43,185 bases of DNA from Photobacterium sanguinicancri. GTDB lineage: Bacteria > Pseudomonadota > Gammaproteobacteria > Enterobacterales > Vibrionaceae. Location of the stretch: NCBI RefSeq assembly GCF_002265265.1, contig NZ_NOIF01000020.1, forward strand, positions 1 to 43,185, given 5' to 3'. The notes under the pieces were generated by a model, which saw nothing but the letters and a program-made list of their open reading frames with translations, was not told where the DNA came from and searched no databases. Positions 35,487 to 43,185 of the stretch are shown piece by piece. How positions within the stretch are numbered: the stretch's first letter is position 1; every line of letters starts with the position of its first letter. The position numbers and the translations under genes were made by a program.

Positions 35487-36389
35487 TCACAGCACGCCAT
35501 TTTTGAATGCTAGTGTGATAGCGGTCGACTTTGGCAATGTATTATGTTGCCAGTTCTGGACACCCCAATTGAGGATTTCAGCTAAGCTTGCTTGGCCGAG
35601 TGCCTCGGGTGGTGTCATCGCCAAGAAGCGCATTGCAGCCAATAAGGCTGGCTTGGGCTGTTGTTTATCAATGGCGGGCGCATGATTTTGTTTCGATAGC
35701 TTATTGCCATTCTCGGTGACTGCCAATGGTAAGTGCAAGTAGCGTACTTCCGGCTGATTTAATTGACGATAAAGACCAATTTGTCGGCCTGTCGGTTCAA
35801 TTAAATCGGCACCTCGAACCACTTCGGTAACGCCTTGTTCGATATCATCAAGCACGACCGCGAGGTTATAAGCAAATAACCCGTCGCGACGGTGGATAAT
35901 GAAGTCTTCTTGCGCCAGCGAGAGTGGGATCTCGATACGACCATGTAATAAGTCATCAAACTCAGTGATTGGCGCATTCACTTTTAAGCGAACTGCGCAT
36001 CCTTGAGCTGACAAGTGCAAGTCACGGCATGTGCCAGGATAAAAACCACCCGCTTCTTTGATTTGCTTACGCGTACATTGGCAGTAATAAGCGTGTTGTT
36101 CGCTTAACCACTGATCAATCTGGGCTTGATAAGCATCATGGCGTTGGCTTTGATACATCACATCGCCATCCCAATGTAAGCCATAGGCTTCAAGAGTACG
36201 GAGGATATCATCAGCAGCACCGGGCATTTCGCGTGGGGGATCAAGATCCTCCATGCGAACTAACCATTTCCCTTGTTGAGATTTTGCTTGTAAATAGCTA
36301 CCAAGGGCTGCGATTAGAGAGCCAAAGTGCAAAGGTCCTGACGGGGAGGGCGCAAAACGTCCTACATAGCCTTGTGTTGTACTTATCAT
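35487..36389 (-). CDS. gluQ: Glutamyl-Q tRNA(Asp) synthetase
   Basis: This truncated paralogue of glutamyl-tRNA synthetase attaches glutamate to queuosine at the wobble position of tRNA(Asp). It has 300 residues and lacks an anticodon-binding domain. The HIGH-like motif is [12 protein letters not shown] (14-25) and the KMSKS-like motif is NKLSKQN. Zinc ligands C103, C105, Y117 and C121 match those of the E. coli enzyme. It lies between dksA and pcnB, its usual place in gammaproteobacteria; the dksA terminator makes a separate promoter likely. Confidence 0.95.
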   Translation of the reverse strand: MISTTQGYVGRFAPSPSGPLHFGSLIAALGSYLQAKSQQGKWLVRMEDLDPPREMPGAADDILRTLEAYGLHWDGDVMYQSQRHDAYQAQIDQWLSEQHAYYCQCTRKQIKEAGGFYPGTCRDLHLSAQGCAVRLKVNAPITEFDDLLHGRIEIPLSLAQEDFIIHRRDGLFAYNLAVVLDDIEQGVTEVVRGADLIEPTGRQIGLYRQLNQPEVRYLHLPLAVTENGNKLSKQNHAPAIDKQQPKPALLAAMRFLAMTPPEALGQASLAEILNWGVQNWQHNTLPKSTAITLAFKNGVL

Positions 36390-36550
36390 GCGTTACTTGG
36401 GGTTACCAAAGTCGTTATACCTAAATGAACAACTATCTGATCATTTTCTTAAAAATCACCTACTCACATAGGGATAAGCAAAGAAAATCAATCACATACT
36501 TATTCAGATCGATATGGGCGGTATTGAATGTTCGAATGGTTATAAATGAA

Positions 36551-36572
36551 AGAGGGAGCTAACGCTCCCTCT
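36551..36572 (-). terminator. Terminator after dksA
   Basis: AGAGGGAGC and GCTCCCTCT form a nine-pair stem with a four-base loop. On the minus strand it is followed by TTCATTTATA, a short and imperfect U-tract, so termination may be partial and allow read-through into gluQ. Confidence 0.75.
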
Positions 36573-36597
36573 TCACAGTGGTTGAAATACGTAAGTA

Positions 36598-37047
36598 TTA
36601 GCCAGCCATCTGTTTTTCTTTGATTTCTGCCAATGTCTTACAGTCGATACAAAGATCAGCTGTTGGGCGAGCTTCAAGACGGCGGATGCCAATCTCGATG
36701 CCGCAAGAATCACAGAAACCAAAATCATCATCTTCGATACGTTGAAGCGTTTTCTCGATCTTTTTGATCAGTTTACGTTCGCGGTCACGGTTACGAAGCT
36801 CAAGACTGAACTCTTCTTCTTGAGCTGCACGGTCAACAGGATCCGGGAAGTTTGCTGCTTCGTCCTGCATGTGATTCACAGTACGATCAACTTCTTCACG
36901 AAGCTGGTTACGCCACGACTCAAGAATGACTGTGAAGTGCTTTAGTTGCGCTTCACCCATGTATTCTTCACCAGCTTTTTCCTGGTATGGCTCAACCCCA
37001 GCAATAGCCAGGATGCCTAGCGATTTTTTAACGTTGCTCTCTGGCAT
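36598..37047 (-). CDS. dksA: RNA polymerase-binding transcription factor DksA
   Basis: DksA enters the RNA polymerase secondary channel and with ppGpp controls stringent-response promoters. The protein has 149 residues (E. coli 151). The coiled-coil tip DPVDRA has D69, D72 and A74, matching E. coli D71, D74 and A76. The zinc finger uses C112, C115, C133 and C136. The ATG at 37047 ([10 protein letters not shown]) has AGGAGAC just upstream; 11 extra codons to 37080 are not conserved. Confidence 0.97.
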   Translation of the reverse strand: MPESNVKKSLGILAIAGVEPYQEKAGEEYMGEAQLKHFTVILESWRNQLREEVDRTVNHMQDEAANFPDPVDRAAQEEEFSLELRNRDRERKLIKKIEKTLQRIEDDDFGFCDSCGIEIGIRRLEARPTADLCIDCKTLAEIKEKQMAG

Positions 37048-37176
37048 ATAGCGTCTCCTAATATACCTAATAACCGTCACTGGTTAATTTTGGGCGGTAT
37101 CTATAGCAGAAAGGTGTATTGGTGGCAATTGCTGCATATATTCAATTTTATACCATTGTGAAGAAAGCATCATTTT

Positions 37177-37887
37177 TCACGACGGATGACTAAATTCTAT
37201 ACAAGTATGCAATTCGATATCATGCTGGCTCAAGTTAGCCTTATAGCTGATAATTTCGACGCCTGCCTTTTCTGCTTCTTTTATCAATTGGTGATAGTTC
37301 GGGTCTATATGGTGTGCCGCAGCCACATTTTCAATCCCCGAGTGCAAAATAGCGAAAAAAAGTACGGCACGTTGCCCACTCTGTGCGACTTCCATTAATT
37401 CTCTTAGGTGCTTTTGCCCACGAGTAGTCACCGCATCTGGGAAATAACCCTGTCCATTTTCCAGTAATGTCACGCTCTTTACTTCAATATAGCAGGCTGG
37501 TTTAGAGTCATCCTCTAAGAGGATATCTATCCTGCTGTTTTCGCTACCATACTTAACTTCAGTTTTGAGTGATGAATAACCAAGTAATTCTGTGATAGCG
37601 CCCTTGTTTATTGCCTCAACAGCTAACTTATTCGCTTGAATGGTGTTTACACAGATCCAGTCTCCAGCCAATGTTTGGGTGAGCTCCCAGCTATTGGGGT
37701 ATTTTCGTTTCGGATTGTCAGATGTTGAAAACCAGACGGTGCTGCCTGGTTCTGCACAACCTGTCATCGCGCCAGTGTTGGCACAATGGATAGTACGAAT
37801 TTCACCATCAGGCAACTTTATATCAGCTAAAAAGCGTTTGTAGCGTTTGATGAGCAGTGCAGATTGTAATGGCTGAGCAAATTTCAT
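37177..37887 (-). CDS. sfsA: Sugar fermentation stimulation protein SfsA
   Basis: This 236-residue SfsA-family protein (E. coli 234) has an N-terminal OB-like part and a C-terminal nuclease-like part with IDILLEDD and [21 protein letters not shown]. The family was named for a maltose phenotype in E. coli and is suspected to bind nucleic acid; the molecular role is unsettled. The gene sits beside dksA, as in E. coli. It is divergent from hrpB across a 205-base gap in which I see no clear operator. Confidence 0.94.
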   Translation of the reverse strand: MKFAQPLQSALLIKRYKRFLADIKLPDGEIRTIHCANTGAMTGCAEPGSTVWFSTSDNPKRKYPNSWELTQTLAGDWICVNTIQANKLAVEAINKGAITELLGYSSLKTEVKYGSENSRIDILLEDDSKPACYIEVKSVTLLENGQGYFPDAVTTRGQKHLRELMEVAQSGQRAVLFFAILHSGIENVAAAHHIDPNYHQLIKEAEKAGVEIISYKANLSQHDIELHTCIEFSHPS

Positions 37888-38092
37888 TGAGCTTCCTGTT
37901 TTTTATTTTTATAGGTCAAGGCACCAAGGTTACCTCTAGCTTGCTAGCCAGCTTAATCCTGATTATCTCAGTGTGATCAAAATCTAGCGTAAAAAGCAGT
38001 ATTTGGTTTATTCGTGCATTTGATCTCTGTAGTAGGTGCCATACAATGATGGCTCATGCCCCGTAATTCAACCATGACACAAGGTTTTTACA

Positions 38093-40561
38093 TTGTCACA
38101 GCTGCCTATTGATGCCGTTATCCCCGATCTTCTTCGCCAGTTGACCACGCACTCACAATTGATCCTCAAAGCGCCACCGGGTGCAGGTAAGTCGACTCGT
38201 TTGCCATTAAGACTATTACAAGCATCGGCAGTCACAGGCAAAATTGTCATGTTAGAGCCGCGTCGGCTGGCGGCCCGTAATATTGCGACTTACCTCGCGG
38301 AGCAGCTGGGTGAAAAAGTCGGGCAGACAATTGGTTTACGTGTACGTGGCGAAACCAAAGTGAGTGCAGCAACACGGTTAGAAATTGTAACCGAAGGGGT
38401 AATGACCCGTATGTTGCAACAAGACCCTGAGTTAGCTGGTATTAGTTTACTGATCTTTGATGAGTTTCATGAGCGCAGTATTCATGCTGATACGGCGTTA
38501 GCATTAGCGCTGGAAGTACAAGAAGCGTTACGTGACGATTTACAGTTGTTAGTCATGTCGGCCACGCTGGATGAACAGGCACTGACTCAATTATTGCCAC
38601 AAGCCAGTTATACCGAATCGCTAGGGCGCTGTTTCCCGGTTGAATATCGCTACCATGCAATTGCCGATGATCGTGACTGGCTCGCAGGGGTTGAGCGTGA
38701 AATTCATCGCTTGCTGAACCAAGAAACGGGTTCAATGTTGGTGTTTTTACCTGGTGCAGGTGAAATTAAACGCTTAGCAGAGCGCCTCATACCCGCTGTG
38801 GCGGCGGATACTGTTATCTGCCCACTCTTTGGTCAACTGAATCCTAAACAGCAGCAACAAGCCATTCAGCCTGCCCTAACAGGACAGCGTAAAGTTGTAC
38901 TTGCCACCAATATTGCCGAAACCAGTTTAACCATTGAAGGCGTACGCTTGGTGGTGGATACCGGCTTAGAGCGCATAGCTCATTGGGATCCCAAAACAGG
39001 GATCAGCCGATTAGAGAAAGTTCGCATCGCGCAATCATCCGCAGAGCAGCGCTCGGGACGAGCGGGGCGATTAGAGCCGGGTGTGTGCTTGCGTTTATAC
39101 AGCGAAGAGTTGCTATCTCGTCAACCTGCGACCCCGCAGCCTGAAATATTACGTGCAGATTTAACCGCATTAGCGATGGAGTTAGCGCAATGGGGATGCC
39201 AAGACGCCGCTGATTTACATTGGCTCGATGTTCCTCCCTCGATTAACTTGCACCAATCTCAGCGGTTGTTACAGCAATTAGGCGCGTTTGATGAGCGTTT
39301 ACAAGTCACAGAGCGAGGCGTGCAGATCCAGCAACTCGGCGCTGACCCTCGCCATGCGGCAATCTTGGCATTTGCTAAACAGCATGGTCCAGCCGCGATG
39401 ATAACCGCTGCAATGTTAGTGGCGGTGTTAGAAGAGCCACCACGTGGTAATCAAAACCCCGATTTACACTTTCAATTAAGTTTGCTGGAAAGTGGTAAGT
39501 TGGCGCGTACCGCTCAGTATTTGCAACGTGCCCAACAGCATTACAGTAAATTAGATAATAAAAAAGTGGCTCGGTGGCAGCTTGAACGTGATTGGCTGGC
39601 GCCTTTACTGGCGGCTGGGTTTCCTGACCGTATTGCTTTATCTCGCAATGGGGATGGTCGCTATCAATTATCGAATGGGCAAGGGGCAATGCTGTCACCT
39701 GATGAACCATTGGCAGATAGTGATGTGTTGGTGGTTGTTGATGTTATCAAAACCCGTCAAGGTGATAGCCGTATATTTTCAGCCGTATCCGCTGACAGTG
39801 ATCACTTACATTCGTTACTGCCTCATCTATTCTATGAGCGCGAGTGGCTTGATTGGGATGATAAAAAAGGGCGTCTAACCGCAGAAACCCATTGGTGCTG
39901 CGGTAAGTTGATACTGAAGCGTCAGCTGCAAGGTGAACCGGACGCGGCTAAAGCCAGCGAAGCGTTACTGAATGCTGTAATGCGAAAAGGGCTGAGTGTT
40001 TTAAATTGGAACGCAAAGGCTGACAGTTTGTTAGTACGTGCTCGCTGTGCAACACAATGGTTACCTGAATTAGCATTACCAGCCATGGATGAAAAAAGTT
40101 TATTAGCAGACGCGGAAATGTGGCTGCTGCCGTACATGAATGGAATGAAAACGTTAAAAGCACTCGCGAAACTGGATGTCGCACAAGCGTTAACGGCACG
40201 ATTAGGTTGGGATAAAGCCCAAGCATTAGACGTGGCGCTACCGACGCATTATCAAGTTCCGACGGGCTCGCGTTACCCCATCCGTTACTTGGTGGGGCAA
40301 CAGCCCGTATTAGCCGTTAAGCTGCAAGAAATGTTTGGCGAGAAACATTCACCACAGCTAGCTAATGGCAAGGTTTCGGTGGTGCTTGAACTGTTATCAC
40401 CAGCCCAGCGTCCGCTACAGATCACCCAAGATCTAGCGGCTTTCTGGCAAGGTTCGTATAACGAAGTGAAAAAAGAAATGAAAGGGCGATACCCTAAACA
40501 TCCTTGGCCAGATGATCCCGCGAATCATGAGCCGACAAAAAAAATAAAGCGACACCTATAG
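38093..40561 (+). CDS. hrpB: ATP-dependent helicase HrpB (DEAH family)
   Basis: This 822-residue RNA helicase-like protein has Walker A APPGAGKST (27-35), SAT-type motif III (MSATLDE), and the HrpB form of motif II, DEFH (123-126). The QRSGRAGR motif VI (AEQRSGRAGRLEPG) follows. The HrpB C-terminal domain is complete, ending with RYPKHPWPDDP. The cellular role is not established. The start is TTG at 38093, which gives MSQLPIDAVIPDLL, like E. coli MSSLPVAAVLPELL; AAGG lies eight bases upstream. mrcB follows after 108 bases. Confidence 0.95.
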   Translation: MSQLPIDAVIPDLLRQLTTHSQLILKAPPGAGKSTRLPLRLLQASAVTGKIVMLEPRRLAARNIATYLAEQLGEKVGQTIGLRVRGETKVSAATRLEIVTEGVMTRMLQQDPELAGISLLIFDEFHERSIHADTALALALEVQEALRDDLQLLVMSATLDEQALTQLLPQASYTESLGRCFPVEYRYHAIADDRDWLAGVEREIHRLLNQETGSMLVFLPGAGEIKRLAERLIPAVAADTVICPLFGQLNPKQQQQAIQPALTGQRKVVLATNIAETSLTIEGVRLVVDTGLERIAHWDPKTGISRLEKVRIAQSSAEQRSGRAGRLEPGVCLRLYSEELLSRQPATPQPEILRADLTALAMELAQWGCQDAADLHWLDVPPSINLHQSQRLLQQLGAFDERLQVTERGVQIQQLGADPRHAAILAFAKQHGPAAMITAAMLVAVLEEPPRGNQNPDLHFQLSLLESGKLARTAQYLQRAQQHYSKLDNKKVARWQLERDWLAPLLAAGFPDRIALSRNGDGRYQLSNGQGAMLSPDEPLADSDVLVVVDVIKTRQGDSRIFSAVSADSDHLHSLLPHLFYEREWLDWDDKKGRLTAETHWCCGKLILKRQLQGEPDAAKASEALLNAVMRKGLSVLNWNAKADSLLVRARCATQWLPELALPAMDEKSLLADAEMWLLPYMNGMKTLKALAKLDVAQALTARLGWDKAQALDVALPTHYQVPTGSRYPIRYLVGQQPVLAVKLQEMFGEKHSPQLANGKVSVVLELLSPAQRPLQITQDLAAFWQGSYNEVKKEMKGRYPKHPWPDDPANHEPTKKIKRHL

Positions 40562-40598
40562 AGAACAACACTCGCACAACAAGGTCTGCGTGCTGTTA

Positions 40599-40614
40599 AT
40601 GCTCTTTTGAGCAT
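40599..40614. promoter_or_regulatory. Small palindromic hairpin between hrpB and mrcB
   Basis: ATGCTC and GAGCAT pair around TTTT. No T-run follows on either strand, so it is not a convincing terminator. It is the only structure seen in the 108-base gap. Confidence 0.3.
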
Positions 40615-40669
40615 CATGATTAATCGCGTCTGAATTTAAACCCGTGGCATAAACCAAAGTTGAAAGAAC

Positions 40670-43099
40670 ATGATGAAGTTATCTATTCGTGAGGCAGCAC
40701 AAGCTCCACGAAGTGGCCCTAAGCGAAAAGCGCCAGCTAAATCTGACGGTAAAGCACCTAAAAAAGCACCGGCTAAAAAAACTGCCACGGGTAAGCGCAG
40801 CCCTAGAAAAAAAAACTCGCGTAAAAAAACAAAAGCTTCATCAAGTTGGTGGCGCAAGCTGCTTGGCTTTGGCGTTAAGCTGACGATTGTGGTGTTTGCC
40901 GTGGTGCTGATGGTCGGGATCTATCTCGATACCGTGGTGAAAAATAAATTTGATGGTCAGCTATGGAATTTACCAGCGGTCGTGTATGGCAGGGTACTTA
41001 ACCTTGAACCCGGTCAAACCGTCACAATTGACGAAGTACGCCGTGAGCTGGATTTATTGCAGTATCACAAAGTGCGCTCGCCGCAACGGGTTGGTGAATA
41101 CTCATCATCGTCCACTCGTATCGAGGTGATCCGTCGTCCGTTTGAGTTTGATAATGGGCTTGAAGGCAAGCGTCATGTGATGCTGACGTTTGATGGAAAC
41201 CAATTGCAAAGCATCCATGAAGTGGGTTCAAAGCGCCAATTGGGCTATGTGCGCATTGAACCTAAAATGCTGGGTATGATTGGTGCGACAGGGCGTGAGC
41301 AGCGGATGTTTTTGCCACGAGAGCAATTCCCTGAAGTGTTAGTAGATGCCTTGTTGGTGACCGAAGATCGTGATTTTTATCAACATGACGGTGTTTCACC
41401 GTTGGCAATTGTACGAGCATTATTTGCCAATATAAAAGCAGGACGCACCGTACAAGGTGGCAGTACGCTAACCCAGCAGTTAGCGAAGAACCTCTTTCTA
41501 TCTCAAGAGAAAACCTTGTGGCGTAAGCTGCGCGAAGCCTATATCGCTTTGATCTTAGATTATCGTTACAACAAAGATCGGATCTTAGAGGCGTACTTGA
41601 ATGAAATTTACCTCGGTCAGAATGGTGGCAAAGAAGTCCATGGTTTTGCCCTTGGTGCGCGTTTGTATTTTGGCCGACCGTTGCAAGAGCTCAGAATTGA
41701 TCAGCAAGCCTTGTTAGTCGGTTTAGTGAAAGGCCCGTCTTATTACAATCCATGGCGTAATCCGGAACGTGCGCGTCAACGCCGTGATTTGGTGCTGCGT
41801 TTGATGATGGATAACGGCATTTTAAACGGCAAGCAATATGAGCTAGCAGCATCGCGCCCATTAGACTTGCAGTCTAAGGCTCGGATCTCCACGCGTCAGC
41901 CTGCATACTTCCAGCAGCTGCAGCGAGAACTGAAAGATAAAGTTGGCGATAAGTTTACGCCAGGTGTGGGCTTGCGCGTTTTCAGTACTTTAGATCCATT
42001 ATCGCAACAAGAAGCGGAAAAAATGGTGAGCACTATGGTGCCACAACTGAACAAAAAGGCGGGGGTAGAGGTAGAAACTGCGATGGTGGCAGTGGATCGT
42101 GTCAGCGGTGAAGTTCGTGCCATGATTGGCGGTAGTCGTCCAGGGTATGCCGGGTTTAACCGCGCATTAGATGCCAGTCGTCAAATTGGTTCATTAGTGA
42201 AGCCCGCGGTATATTTAGCGGCGCTGCGCCAGCCCGAACGTTATACCTTAGCCAGCACCATCGATGACAAACCGATCATGCTTAAAGGCAGCAAGGGTAA
42301 CAATTGGAAGCCGCGTAACTATGATCGTAAATTCCGTGGGCAAGTCCCGCTGTACTACGCGCTCGCTAAGTCGTTAAACGTACCAACAGTGAACCTTGGT
42401 ATGGCTGTTGGTTTGAACGATGTGATCAAGACCATGGAGCAACTGGGCGTAGATCGTAATGAAATTCCGAAATTACCGTCGATCTTATTGGGTTCGTTTA
42501 CGCTAACGCCATTTGAAGTCACTCAGATGTTCCAAAGTATTACCAGTGGTGGTCGTAAAGCTGAATTAACCGCATTACGCTCAGTGGTGGATCAGCAAGG
42601 TATTTTACTTTACCAAAATTACCCTAAAGCGAGGCAGGCTGTTCCGCAGCAAGCGGCATGGTTAACCACCTATGGAATGAAGAATGTGGTTAGTCAGGGC
42701 ACCGCTCGTTTTCTCCAGCCACAGTTTGGTTGGGCGGCCTTGGCTGGTAAAACGGGGACAACTGATAAAAACCGTGATAGCTGGTATGTTGGTGCCGATG
42801 GTCGTGAAGTGGTAACTATATGGGTTGGACGAGACGATAATAAACCAGTGAACCTAACGGGTTCATCGGGTGCACTTCGAATGTATAGTCATTACCTTAA
42901 GTCGCGTCAACCAGAGCCATTGCGCTTATCATGGCCGAGTAAAATCTCGACAGCTAAGTTCCACCGTCAACCTAATGGAACTTTGGGTTTTGATTGCCAA
43001 GGCGAGCAATCACTGCCTGTCTGGGATAATAAGGGGCAACTTAAAGCCCGTTGTGAACCGGGTGCTGGTGGTTGGGTGAAAGATTTATTTACGTGGTAA
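40670..43099 (+). CDS. mrcB: Penicillin-binding protein 1B
   Basis: This bifunctional class A penicillin-binding protein polymerises and cross-links peptidoglycan in the periplasm. The 809-residue protein has a Lys/Ala-rich cytoplasmic tail (1-60), one membrane anchor at about 64-88 and a UB2H-like region where the LpoB activator binds in E. coli. In the glycosyltransferase domain E232 is in EDRDF and GGSTLTQQL follows. The transpeptidase motifs are SLVK (S508), SLN (568-570) and KTGT (694-697). ATGs occur at 40670 and 40673; either is possible, with a weak GAAAG ribosome binding site. It is downstream of hrpB, as in E. coli. Confidence 0.97.
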   Translation: MMKLSIREAAQAPRSGPKRKAPAKSDGKAPKKAPAKKTATGKRSPRKKNSRKKTKASSSWWRKLLGFGVKLTIVVFAVVLMVGIYLDTVVKNKFDGQLWNLPAVVYGRVLNLEPGQTVTIDEVRRELDLLQYHKVRSPQRVGEYSSSSTRIEVIRRPFEFDNGLEGKRHVMLTFDGNQLQSIHEVGSKRQLGYVRIEPKMLGMIGATGREQRMFLPREQFPEVLVDALLVTEDRDFYQHDGVSPLAIVRALFANIKAGRTVQGGSTLTQQLAKNLFLSQEKTLWRKLREAYIALILDYRYNKDRILEAYLNEIYLGQNGGKEVHGFALGARLYFGRPLQELRIDQQALLVGLVKGPSYYNPWRNPERARQRRDLVLRLMMDNGILNGKQYELAASRPLDLQSKARISTRQPAYFQQLQRELKDKVGDKFTPGVGLRVFSTLDPLSQQEAEKMVSTMVPQLNKKAGVEVETAMVAVDRVSGEVRAMIGGSRPGYAGFNRALDASRQIGSLVKPAVYLAALRQPERYTLASTIDDKPIMLKGSKGNNWKPRNYDRKFRGQVPLYYALAKSLNVPTVNLGMAVGLNDVIKTMEQLGVDRNEIPKLPSILLGSFTLTPFEVTQMFQSITSGGRKAELTALRSVVDQQGILLYQNYPKARQAVPQQAAWLTTYGMKNVVSQGTARFLQPQFGWAALAGKTGTTDKNRDSWYVGADGREVVTIWVGRDDNKPVNLTGSSGALRMYSHYLKSRQPEPLRLSWPSKISTAKFHRQPNGTLGFDCQGEQSLPVWDNKGQLKARCEPGAGGWVKDLFTW

Positions 43100-43185
43100 G
43101 TCGATGATAGCTGCTGTACCTGTAGCCAATGCATTCAGAACCAATAAATTGATGTTTATTTAAAAAGATAACGGCTCGTTGAGAG

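Noticed and set aside
37159-37180. Possible terminator downstream of sfsA
   Set aside because: Only a five-pair stem with a long loop and no proper U-tract; below a useful standard.
1-43185. tRNA, rRNA, CRISPR arrays, insertion sequences, integrases, toxin-antitoxin or defence genes
   Set aside because: I looked across both strands and found no sequence that supports any of these; the window is almost fully occupied by recognised chromosomal genes.

Overview
This window is a stretch of core chromosome from a marine gammaproteobacterium of the family Vibrionaceae, most likely Photobacterium or a close relative. The placement rests on a LuxR/HapR/LitR quorum-sensing master regulator next to hpt, a periplasmic class B acid phosphatase, Vibrio-type FbpABC iron uptake, heavy use of CTA leucine codons in the highly expressed aceE/aceF, and enterobacteria-like protein sequences throughout. 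I see no rRNA, tRNA, CRISPR array, insertion sequence, phage gene or attachment site. No gap between genes exceeds 300 bases.

Bases 1-7305 hold the pyruvate dehydrogenase locus: pdhR with a perfect PdhR operator in front of it, aceE, aceF with three lipoyl domains, and lpdA behind a structured 183-base gap, closed by a strong terminator. Bases 7369-12253 lie on the minus strand and carry a class B acid phosphatase and two related chemotaxis receptors. The first receptor gene is broken by an out-of-frame internal deletion; both end in the same kind of UUCG-loop terminator. At 12305-14617 a divergent gene encodes a patatin phospholipase fused to an outer-membrane barrel (type Vd secretion). acnB follows.

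Between acnB and yacL, which are adjacent in E. coli, sits a minus-strand glycerate module: a CdaR-type regulator, a GntP-family permease and a glycerate kinase, with a near-perfect palindrome in front of the permease. After yacL comes the nitrogen module glnK-amtB with a sigma-54 promoter. The yacL terminator hairpin also matches the NtrC binding consensus. The fbpABC ferric-iron importer follows behind a Fur box.

Bases 27712-43099 carry housekeeping genes: litR (minus) divergent from hpt, carbonic anhydrase divergent from the yadGH ABC exporter, then a minus-strand run dksA, gluQ, pcnB, folK, panB, panC (stringent response, tRNA modification, RNA polyadenylation, folate and pantothenate synthesis), sfsA, and on the plus strand hrpB and mrcB (PBP1b). 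Bases 43100-43185 hold nothing I recognise.

No clearly undescribed multi-gene system is visible. The most informative signals are regulatory: a terminator overlapping a putative NtrC enhancer, a long hairpin with repeated motifs in the aceE leader, the palindrome in the glycerate module, a Qrr-like target in the litR leader, a probable non-AUG start for pcnB, and a recently decayed chemoreceptor.
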